Origin: Gammaproteobacteria bacterium
GTDB lineage: Bacteria > Pseudomonadota > Gammaproteobacteria > UBA12402
Reading direction: 5' to 3'
Assembly: GCA_028282395.1 (NCBI GenBank)
Contig: JANQHY010000250.1
Span: forward strand, 1 to 5,353
Length of the DNA stretch: 5,353 bases
The first letter of the stretch is position 1; each line of letters begins with the position of its first letter. Made by a program: the position numbers and the translations under genes. Below the pieces are notes generated by a model, which had not been told where the DNA came from, did not search any database, and was given only the letters and a program-made list of their open reading frames with translations. This document shows positions 1-5,332 of this stretch, one piece after another.

Positions 1-208
1 GGCTTGTTTATTAAAAGATATAAGAGTCGGAATATTCTTCAAAAGAAACCAAGTTCTTTGAAAACTATTTTTCCAATTTTTTTGCCTGAAGAAACGCACA
101 GAAAACCTTACCTGACTAACTATTTGCTAAATTTACATTGCTGTTCTCTTGGGGGAATTAATATTTATTAAATATATGTAAAAGTATATATTTTTCTGTT
201 TTAGCCAA

Positions 209-238
209 TTGACCCGGATGAAGAATCATTGATATATG
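209..238 (+). promoter_or_regulatory. Candidate sigma70-type promoter of the methyltransferase-CapA unit
   Basis: TTGACC (209-214, five of six matches to the -35 consensus) is followed after 18 bases by TATATG (233-238, four of six matches to the -10 consensus). Transcription from it would start near 245, leaving a leader of about 40 bases before the GTG start at 287. An alternative -10-like TATATT lies at 187-192, but I see no good -35 for it. The call rests on pattern matching in an AT-rich region, where chance matches are common. Confidence 0.35.
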
Positions 239-251
239 TTGATGGTTCATC
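217..251. repeat. Imperfect inverted repeat over the candidate -10/start region
   Basis: GATGAA (217-222) is the reverse complement of TTCATC (246-251). Inside it, ATCA (225-228) is the reverse complement of TGAT (240-243). The arms are separated symmetrically by two unpaired bases on each side (GA and GG), with an 11-base centre (229-239). The dyad overlaps the proposed -10 element and transcription start. It could be a repressor operator, or a hairpin in the 5' leader if transcription begins further upstream. Confidence 0.35.
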
Positions 252-286
252 TAGCATAGGGACTGATTTGATTTAAGAGCAATGAT

Positions 287-856
287 GTGAAATCAACAAC
301 ACTCTTTTGGCGAGGCTTGTTTCGCCATCCGGCCAAGGTAGGCTCAATTTGTCCCAGCAGCCGGTTTCTTGCCGCTAAAATGGCTTCATTACTGCCAGCG
401 AAGATCGAAACCTTAGTAGAAGTCGGTGCGGGCACGGGTGCAATTACACGCAAATTACATCAAACCGACCACCAACAGTTAGTGATCTTTGAGTGTGAGT
501 CGCGATTTTGCGACCACTTACAAAAGCATTATCCCGTTGCCAAGGTGGTTAATGATTCGATCGAGCGTCTAAGCCATTACCAACAGGTCCAACAATGGCC
601 AGAGATTAATGCCATTGCTTCCAGCTTGCCCTTACTGAACTTCAGTAAAGGTCTAAGAGCACGAATCTTAACGGAACTATTAGCCGTTATGCCCATTGGC
701 GGTACATTGGTGCAATTCACTTACGGTAAAAACAATCCTGCCGTTGATATGACACAAGATTGGCATGATGCGGTTAAAACCAGTGCTCATAAAGTATGGT
801 TGAATATGCCGCCGGCCACAGTCTGGTGTTATCGAAAATGCCAACATCTCACATAA
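287..856 (+). CDS. Class I SAM-dependent methyltransferase, phospholipid N-methyltransferase (PmtA)-like
   Basis: This 189-residue protein is probably a SAM-dependent methyltransferase of the bacterial phosphatidylethanolamine N-methyltransferase (PmtA) family. That family methylates PE stepwise towards phosphatidylcholine at the inner membrane. The N-terminus has the family's opening pattern (FWRG at 7-10, HPAKVGSICPSSR at 14-26). Motif I, the SAM-binding loop, is VEVGAGTG at 44-51, and the ribose-binding acidic residue is probably E69 at the end of strand 2 (IFECE). The active-site strand reads ASSLPLLNF (111-119), as in PmtA-type proteins, and QFTYG (143-147) is also typical. Length is usual. 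The fold is shared with KsgA-type rRNA dimethyltransferases, but the NLPY/NIPY signature is absent. The start is GTG: an in-frame TGA at 269-271 precedes it, with no ATG between, and AAGAG at 275-279 is a fair ribosome binding site. The stop overlaps the next gene by one base, so translation is probably coupled. The substrate is inferred; another amphipathic acceptor is possible. Confidence 0.82.
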   Translation: MKSTTLFWRGLFRHPAKVGSICPSSRFLAAKMASLLPAKIETLVEVGAGTGAITRKLHQTDHQQLVIFECESRFCDHLQKHYPVAKVVNDSIERLSHYQQVQQWPEINAIASSLPLLNFSKGLRARILTELLAVMPIGGTLVQFTYGKNNPAVDMTQDWHDAVKTSAHKVWLNMPPATVWCYRKCQHLT

Positions 857-1977
857 TGAAGAAATTAGAAAATCGCGGGCCGATGCGTCGGCTGTTACGT
901 TATGTTGCCATTTCACCATATAACTGGATGTACACCTTACAGTTACCCTATTATTTTTTGCGCCCCAGTATTAAAAACCACAGTAAATTACCTCCATTAC
1001 CATCGAGCCAGAAACTGACCACAGATACATCGGCATTAAAATTGGTCGTCGCTGGAGACATTATGCCGCTTAAGGGCCATCAGGCACCGGTCATATGCCA
1101 GCCAATGCGCGATATCATCAATAGTGCAGATTATTTCATTGCCAATTGTGAAAGCCCCATAGTGGATCAACCTTTAAATCGGCGTTATAAAGCGATGATG
1201 ACGTTTAATATGCCACTGGGCTATTTGGATAACATTACGGCACAACTTGCTCTGACACCAAAACAATGCGTGTTTACTGTGGCTAATAACCATAGCCGTG
1301 ATTGTAAGCAACAGGATTTTGATGATGGAATCAGTTTATTGAAACAGCGTGGTTACCAGGTTGTTGGGCAATATGATCCATCTCACCCATTACTCTGTAT
1401 TAAGCACTCTGATTTAACTATAGGTCTTGCTGCCTGGACTCACTTAATGAATGGCGAGCGTGTTTTAGCCCCGCGTCAGGTGGTTTATCGCCAGCATCAT
1501 GTCAGTGCGGCAGATTGGCAAGAGATTAAGCAGCATTATAAGCTCAATTGCTTAATTGGGTTGCCACATTGGGGGAGGGAGTATCAGCATTTTTCCGATA
1601 AAGCTACTTATCTGACTGCAACACAACTGGCACAGCAAGGCTTTGATATTTTATTAGGTAGCCACAGCCATGTAATACAACCGGCACAGTGGCTAGAAGA
1701 AACCTTCTGCGCATTTTCATTAGCAAATTTTTGCTCTATTGATACCCATTGGCGTACCCATCTAATTCCCTTATTGAGCCTTGAGCTAAACACGCAGGGA
1801 CAGTTAATAAGCTATCATTACGATTTCTTTATGCAGCAGTTACGCGATGGTGCAATACACTTATTGCCATTAGATGCCTGCGATCGGCTGACGCAGCAGC
1901 GCGCCCGAGATATTTTAGCGCTCTGTTTTAACAATGTAGCCGATAAGCTGGGTCATAAAGCGACTGTCGCTTCTTAA
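856..1977 (+). CDS. CapA-family (PGA_cap) metallophosphoesterase-like protein
   Basis: From the ATG at 856 this is a 373-residue member of the CapA/PGA_cap family, whose calcineurin-like metallophosphoesterase fold is known from poly-gamma-glutamate capsule genes. The ordered metal-site motifs are intact: AGD (66-68), ANCES (96-100), ANNH (143-146), HWGREY (238-243), GSHSHV (268-273) and SLANF (288-292). This argues for a working metal centre rather than a relic. No clear signal peptide is visible; residues 11-35 are basic then aromatic and hydrophobic and could attach the protein to a membrane. I chose ATG 856 because it overlaps the preceding TAA (TAATG), which suggests translational coupling; in-frame ATGs at 796 and 838 would lengthen the protein inside the upstream gene. 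No strong ribosome binding site precedes any of them. No capB/capC-type ligase genes are present, so capsule synthesis is not supported. Partnership with the methyltransferase suggests a surface or lipid role, which is inference. It ends in tandem TAA codons and overlaps the convergent gene by 63 bp. Confidence 0.85.
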   Translation: MKKLENRGPMRRLLRYVAISPYNWMYTLQLPYYFLRPSIKNHSKLPPLPSSQKLTTDTSALKLVVAGDIMPLKGHQAPVICQPMRDIINSADYFIANCESPIVDQPLNRRYKAMMTFNMPLGYLDNITAQLALTPKQCVFTVANNHSRDCKQQDFDDGISLLKQRGYQVVGQYDPSHPLLCIKHSDLTIGLAAWTHLMNGERVLAPRQVVYRQHHVSAADWQEIKQHYKLNCLIGLPHWGREYQHFSDKATYLTATQLAQQGFDILLGSHSHVIQPAQWLEETFCAFSLANFCSIDTHWRTHLIPLLSLELNTQGQLISYHYDFFMQQLRDGAIHLLPLDACDRLTQQRARDILALCFNNVADKLGHKATVAS

Positions 1978-3267
1978 TAAAGCTAGCATGACAGCAAAAT
2001 TGGCAACGGCCACAATGCCAAATAAGCTGCTAATTGAAAAACCAAGTTGTAAAATAATGACAGCACAACCTGTGCTTAAAATGACAAATAAGGCATTAAT
2101 CACTTCATTAAAACACACCACTTGGGGGCAGTCCTCTGATGAAGTGGTATGATGGATCAAAGCATATAGTGGCACCATAAACAAACCACCACCAAAACCT
2201 AAACCGAACGTGCTAATGATGGCAAAATAATTGTGCCAGTTCATTAAATAATGTACTAACAATGTGTTGGCAACCACTGCACCGGGCGCATTAATTAACA
2301 TTAGCAGTGCGGCTGAAATAATTAAAGCCCCTAAAATACAGATGCCCAATTCCTGTCGATCCCCTTTAAAACGGGTACACAGCAGGGCACCACCAGCAAT
2401 ACCAATTGACAGACAGGTTAATAAGAACACAGCTACATCATGGTCACCATGCAGGTGGTTTTTCACAAAACCAGCCATCTCGATCATGACAATAGCGACC
2501 ATAGCCCAAAACCAGGAAATACCAGCAATAGCAATTAAACTGGTACGATTATGGCGACACAACTGCCAAAGCTGTTGATAGCTTTTTATGATGTTCCACG
2601 GTAATGGGTGTTGATGATTGACGGTGGCTAATGGACGGATTTTTAACGTACTAATCAATGACACCACGCTAATAAACAACATGATAAGAGCAATCATGAG
2701 CGGGCCGGCAAAAGCTAATACGACCAAGCCACCAATCACAGCACCTAAAATCGAGGCGATAAATAACCCTATATCAAACAAGCTGTTAGCAGCTAAAAAG
2801 TCATTTGGTTGGCAGATCTGCGGCACCACACCGAGTTTAACCGGCACAAATAACGCACTTTGCAAACCGAGCATCAATAAGATAATCCAGAACAATAGCG
2901 CAACCTCATAATAGAGTGCAACAACAGCCAACAGTGCCGTGATAATTTCAAATAACTTACAATATTGCATCAAGCGCGGCTTAGCATAGCGGATTGCCAT
3001 AGCACCTGATAAAGGAGAGAGCAATAGCAACGGTAAAATAAAAGCCGCTGCTCCAATAGCAATAACACTGGCCGGCTCAAACGGCCCAACACTAAGCTGA
3101 TGATAGGTAATGAGAATGATGACTGCATTTTTAAATAAATTATCATTAAAACAACCTAAAGTTTGTGTGATAAAAATCCATAAAAAACGAGATTGTTTCA
3201 ATAAAAGAAAATGATTGCTACTGTGGTTTTCTTTTGTGTGGGATGAGTTGGATAAGTGATCGTCCAT
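1915..3267 (-). CDS. MFS transporter of the lysophospholipid transporter (LplT/Aas) type
   Basis: This 450-residue protein belongs to the major facilitator superfamily and most resembles LplT and the MFS half of Aas-like acyltransferase fusions. Those proteins flip lysophospholipids across the inner membrane for re-acylation. Support includes FLWIFITQTLGCFNDNLFKN (28-47), the GLQSALFVPVKLGVVPQ signature (134-150), AANSLFDIGLF (159-169) and GLGFGGGLFMVPLYALI (355-371). Twelve hydrophobic segments can be placed, near 28-55, 66-92, 104-120, 122-140, 160-183, 186-207, 244-266, 276-298, 306-326, 345-370, 386-408 and 411-431, with a cytoplasmic loop at 208-243. The first 20 residues form a polar Ser/His/Asn-rich extension. 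No acyltransferase or acyl-ACP synthetase domain is fused and none is encoded nearby. The start is fixed by an in-frame TGA two codons upstream and by the absence of another Met before residue 90; the ribosome binding site is poor. Its 3' end overlaps the CapA-like gene. The family is secure; the substrate is inferred. Confidence 0.83.
   Translation of the reverse strand: MDDHLSNSSHTKENHSSNHFLLLKQSRFLWIFITQTLGCFNDNLFKNAVIILITYHQLSVGPFEPASVIAIGAAAFILPLLLLSPLSGAMAIRYAKPRLMQYCKLFEIITALLAVVALYYEVALLFWIILLMLGLQSALFVPVKLGVVPQICQPNDFLAANSLFDIGLFIASILGAVIGGLVVLAFAGPLMIALIMLFISVVSLISTLKIRPLATVNHQHPLPWNIIKSYQQLWQLCRHNRTSLIAIAGISWFWAMVAIVMIEMAGFVKNHLHGDHDVAVFLLTCLSIGIAGGALLCTRFKGDRQELGICILGALIISAALLMLINAPGAVVANTLLVHYLMNWHNYFAIISTFGLGFGGGLFMVPLYALIHHTTSSEDCPQVVCFNEVINALFVILSTGCAVIILQLGFSISSLFGIVAVANFAVMLALLRSDSRFMTQLIGYIVKTER
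1958..1972. terminator. Perfect 15-bp palindrome in the convergent overlap, possible weak bidirectional terminator
   Basis: AAGCGACTGTCGCTT is a perfect inverted repeat around a central T. In RNA it can form a six-base-pair stem with a three-base loop on either strand. It lies inside the last codons of both convergent genes. It is followed by CTTAATAA on the plus strand and by TATGACC on the minus strand, so there is no proper U tract. It is the only hairpin I see at this gene end, so a terminator role is plausible but weak. Confidence 0.3.
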
Positions 3268-3316
3268 CAGTCATTTGGTACTATTTGTTTAAGCGCACAG
3301 CCTAGTGAAAGTATTT

Positions 3317-3326
3317 TATAATAGCA
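3317..3326. promoter_or_regulatory. Overlapping divergent -10 elements
   Basis: On the plus strand TATAAT (3317-3322) is a perfect -10 match, but its -35 position (3294-3299, CGCACA) is weak. On the minus strand the same bases read as an extended -10, TGC-TATTAT (3326 down to 3318). That would start the transporter transcript about 44 bases before its ATG. The two elements share five bases, so polymerase could not use both at once. Confidence 0.35.
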
Positions 3327-3382
3327 AGGGTATAGGTGAAACGAATAGGAAAATATCTCGTATTTTTACTGATTTTATTTCG

Positions 3383-3411
3383 TTGGGTTTAGCTTCATGA
3401 TTTGTTATTAA
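3383..3411 (+). promoter_or_regulatory. Candidate extended -10 promoter close to the glycine-zipper gene
   Basis: TTGGGT (3383-3388, three of six -35 matches) is followed after 17 bases by TATTAA (3406-3411, four of six -10 matches). An upstream TG at 3403-3404 makes an extended -10. The transcript would start near 3418, just ahead of the Shine-Dalgarno. It competes with the TATAAT at 3317 as the likely promoter, and the sequence alone does not decide between them. Confidence 0.3.
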
Positions 3412-3428
3412 CACTAAACGGTTGGCCC

Positions 3429-3434
3429 AAGGAG
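3429..3434 (+). promoter_or_regulatory. Strong Shine-Dalgarno of the glycine-zipper gene
   Basis: AAGGAG sits seven bases before the ATG at 3442. It is the best ribosome binding site in the window; the other four genes have weak or unclear ones. It fixes this start codon and suggests efficient translation of the unknown protein. Confidence 0.85.
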
Positions 3435-3441
3435 ATAAAGC

Positions 3442-4710
3442 ATGTACCGTAATTTGCTCAACGGATTTCGCCCTATGTATCATCTGAGAATACGGGCTCA
3501 ATTAAAAGGACAGGGAATTCCAGTACCAACAGATAGCAGCGGAAAAGAGAAAGGTTATTTTTGTCAGAAAAATAGTCACGATATACTACCGACTGGTGAT
3601 GTCGTCAATCCAGATTACATAGCTCAAATGAAAACATATCAGCAGCGAGGATATGTGCAATGGGACATTGCTAGCAATGGTAATTTAACTGAAAAAGAGT
3701 ATTTAGACTTATCTCCTTTAGATCAGCTAGTACTGACGCGTTTGCGTGCCATCAGGTGTGATCTAAGACAGCAATACTTAATAAACTTCAGGCCTTTTAG
3801 GGGGGAAGGAGAACCCGTCAGAGATCTTGATACTTTTTTAACAAGTCAATCTGAGGACCTTTATGATCGTTACTATATGCTCAATGAGGTTTTACAATAT
3901 GATCAAGTTTATCGTGAAGGGCAGCAGCCAGAAGGGCTACCGGTTACTGACGAAGTCCGTAAAGCTGCACTAAAGGAATACCAACTTGACCATCTGCAAT
4001 TATCTTTTGATGTGCAAGAAAATATTATGAAGAGCTTTAGGGCTATAAATTCTATTAAAACTACTACTAGTACCGATCAGAGAAATATTCAATATAAACC
4101 GGCAGGACAAGCATTTTTACAAAGCTGTGTAGCGCTGCAAGAACAACTGATTCAAGACATTCATGCTAATGCACGTCAGGCAGAGCGTCAGGGAAAGCCA
4201 TTTGAGGTGGAAACTGATTATGCTTATCAACAACTCAACTCATTGACTCAAATGATCGATGAACTTCATGATCCTCCACAGCCTACTGGTTCCAGTGAGA
4301 ATCTTCGTGGCTTTTTAAACGATCGACTCACGGTTTTACAACAATATGAGGCCAGGGCAAAGAAAAAATCATCTGGCTGGGCTAAATTTGGCAAATCAAT
4401 AGGCGTTGTTATCGGCACGGCAGTGGGGGCGTTAGCTGGTATTGTTGCTGGCGCTATTATAGGTGCAACCGTTGGGACAATTCTTACTCCGGGAGCAGGA
4501 ACTATTTTTGGGATAGTCCTTGGCGCCATTGCTGCACTACCAAAGGGTATGGCCATAGGTGCTGCAGCAGGAGCAGCAGTCGGAGGGGTTGGTAGTGCAG
4601 TTTGCTTTTTCAGTCGTTCAAAAGAAGAAAAGAAAGTGATAAAAAAAGCACGTGATATACACCAGTGTGGCCGTGATTATGCTATAACAGAGCTTGCAGC
4701 AGGGGGATAG
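3442..4710 (+). CDS. Unrecognised protein with EF-hand-like loop and C-terminal glycine-zipper membrane region
   Basis: I do not recognise a family for this 422-residue protein. Residues 1-315 look soluble and mostly helical, rich in Gln, Tyr and charged residues, with no signal peptide. Residues 75-86 (DIASNGNLTEKE) resemble an EF-hand calcium loop, although position 3 is Ala. Residues 223-305 are probably long helices. From G317 to G381 a small residue recurs every fourth position (15 Gly, one Thr, one Ala), within two or three hydrophobic segments near 319-347, 354-366 and 369-390. A charged tail, with KEEKK at 394-398, ends the protein at 422. A soluble domain followed by a Gly-rich membrane hairpin and short tail is seen in some secreted effectors and pore-forming toxins; that role is inference. 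The start is secure because of the Shine-Dalgarno. AGA/AGG encode 9 of 25 Arg, against 4 of 47 in the other four genes, and ATA encodes 12 of 27 Ile, suggesting acquisition from elsewhere. No immunity-like small gene lies next to it. Confidence 0.85.
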   Translation: MYRNLLNGFRPMYHLRIRAQLKGQGIPVPTDSSGKEKGYFCQKNSHDILPTGDVVNPDYIAQMKTYQQRGYVQWDIASNGNLTEKEYLDLSPLDQLVLTRLRAIRCDLRQQYLINFRPFRGEGEPVRDLDTFLTSQSEDLYDRYYMLNEVLQYDQVYREGQQPEGLPVTDEVRKAALKEYQLDHLQLSFDVQENIMKSFRAINSIKTTTSTDQRNIQYKPAGQAFLQSCVALQEQLIQDIHANARQAERQGKPFEVETDYAYQQLNSLTQMIDELHDPPQPTGSSENLRGFLNDRLTVLQQYEARAKKKSSGWAKFGKSIGVVIGTAVGALAGIVAGAIIGATVGTILTPGAGTIFGIVLGAIAALPKGMAIGAAAGAAVGGVGSAVCFFSRSKEEKKVIKKARDIHQCGRDYAITELAAGG

Positions 4711-4727
4711 AGACATAATCCTGCTGC
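4696..4727 (+). terminator. Hairpin across the stop codon of the glycine-zipper gene, possible weak terminator
   Basis: GCAGCAGG (4696-4703) pairs with CCTGCTGC (4720-4727), giving eight GC-rich base pairs around a 16-base loop that contains the TAG stop. Only CATTTGG follows, so the U tract is poor. The stem strength favours a real structure, but the large loop and the missing U run make termination uncertain. Confidence 0.35.
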
Positions 4728-4796
4728 CATTTGGCTCTGAGAGTAATTAATGGCACACTGATATCAATCAATATTTTGGTGCTTTATCAGAGTGTG
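4725..4796. repeat. Short inverted repeats in the spacer before ogt
   Basis: TGCCATT (4725-4731) pairs with AATGGCA (4749-4755). It shares bases 4725-4727 with the hairpin over the preceding stop codon, so the two cannot form together. Further on, CACACTGAT (4754-4762) can pair with ATCAG (4786-4790) and TGTG (4793-4796) around a two-base bulge. No clear promoter for the downstream gene is visible in this 94-base spacer. Confidence 0.3.
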
Positions 4797-4804
4797 ACTT
4801 AATC

Positions 4805-5332
4805 GTGAAACAGACCCAGAAGTTACAATGCTTGCCTGAAAATATTGCTTATGATGTGATGAATTCACCTGTAGGCACATTGACTATTTTAGCCTCACCA
4901 ATGGGGGTTCATAGAATCTTATGGCAGCATGAAATCAGTACGCAAACAGCTAAAGGAGCTATGCTTGCCACGATCAAACATGATCCTCACCTTGCCATGA
5001 TCCTTAAGGTTAAACAACAACTAACTGAATATTTTCAGGGTAAACGGCAAGTATTTGATGTGCCAATATGCTTAGAAGGTAGCGCGTTTCAAATCCAAGC
5101 TTGGCAGGAACTACGTAAGATTCCCTATGGACAAACCATTAGCTATAAAGAGCAAGCCCGACGGATAGGCGATATACGCAAAGCCCGCGCAGTAGGGATG
5201 GCAAATGGTGCCAACCCCATTTCCATTATTGTGCCTTGTCATCGAGTGATTGGTAGCAACGGCAAATTAACAGGATTTGGTGGCGGACTGGAGAATAAAG
5301 CTTTTTTATTACATTTAGAGAGTAAAGCCTAG
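4805..5332 (+). CDS. ogt: Methylated-DNA--[protein]-cysteine S-methyltransferase (Ogt/MGMT type)
   Basis: This suicide DNA-repair protein transfers the alkyl group from O6-methylguanine (and O4-methylthymine) to its own cysteine, in the cytoplasm and without other partners. Over 175 residues it has the small N-terminal domain (about 15-88) and the C-terminal helix-turn-helix catalytic domain (about 94-172). The active-site motif is PCHRV (144-148) with nucleophile C145. The Arg finger is R128 in KARAVG, the hinge Asn is N137 in GANP, Y114 lies in ISYKEQA, and E172 closes the Glu-His-Cys network with H146. By chance this numbering equals that of human MGMT. GFGGGLENKAFLL (157-169) is the usual end signature. 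There is no Ada-type N-terminal phosphotriester or AraC domain, so this is the constitutive Ogt kind. The start is a GTG with a poor ribosome binding site; GTG or ATG at residues 18-19 (from 4856) would remove a non-conserved leader and is possible. Function is secure; the exact start is not. Confidence 0.93.
   Translation: MKQTQKLQCLPENIAYDVMNSPVGTLTILASPMGVHRILWQHEISTQTAKGAMLATIKHDPHLAMILKVKQQLTEYFQGKRQVFDVPICLEGSAFQIQAWQELRKIPYGQTISYKEQARRIGDIRKARAVGMANGANPISIIVPCHRVIGSNGKLTGFGGGLENKAFLLHLESKA

Larger units (their letters stand above)
1..286. other. AT-rich leader region without a convincing gene
   Basis: This stretch is markedly richer in A+T than the rest of the window, with T runs around 66-82 and an AT-rich block at 156-192. 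Plus frame 1 is open from the window edge to a TAA at 169-171 (56 codons). Its translation has no Ala, Asp, Val, Met or Trp and no recognisable motif, so I do not call it the end of an upstream gene, though that cannot be excluded. On the minus strand a GTG at 97-99, with an AAGG-like site six bases upstream of it, opens a frame that runs off the left edge after 33 codons; its composition is equally unconvincing. The right part holds the promoter and dyad listed separately. Confidence 0.5.

Noticed and set aside
1..99. Minus-strand GTG start with an AAGG site, 33 codons running off the left edge
   Set aside because: Aromatic- and Lys/Asn-rich translation typical of AT-rich noncoding DNA, and it shares codon phase with another open frame. 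Too short to support.
1..171. Plus-strand frame open from the window edge for 56 codons, possible 3' end of an upstream gene
   Set aside because: The translation lacks Ala, Asp, Val, Met and Trp and shows no motif; a run of this length can arise by chance over six frames. The sequence left of the window would settle it.
157..175. Tandem TTAATATT and TTAAATAT resembling a PmrA regulatory box as known in Legionella and Coxiella
   Set aside because: The repeat period is 10 bases rather than the 11 of the known direct-repeat site, the region is AT-rich anyway, and the taxon is not established.
796..855. Longer N-terminus for the CapA-like protein from ATG 796 or 838
   Set aside because: These starts lie within the methyltransferase coding sequence and add residues with no domain content, while ATG 856 overlaps the preceding stop in the usual coupled arrangement.
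287..856. Annotation as a KsgA/Erm-type rRNA adenine dimethyltransferase
   Set aside because: The SAM-binding fold is shared, but the NLPY/NIPY catalytic signature and the C-terminal RNA-binding domain are missing, and the N-terminal HPAKVG..PSSR pattern is PmtA-like.
3316..3501. 61-codon minus-strand frame across the divergent region and the start of the unknown gene
   Set aside because: It overlaps a well-supported start with a strong Shine-Dalgarno and shows no motif; most likely a chance frame.
4266..4556. 96-codon minus-strand frame rich in Pro, Ala, Ile and Thr
   Set aside because: It is the antisense reading of the glycine-zipper region; its composition is explained by the Gly/Ala/Val codons on the plus strand.
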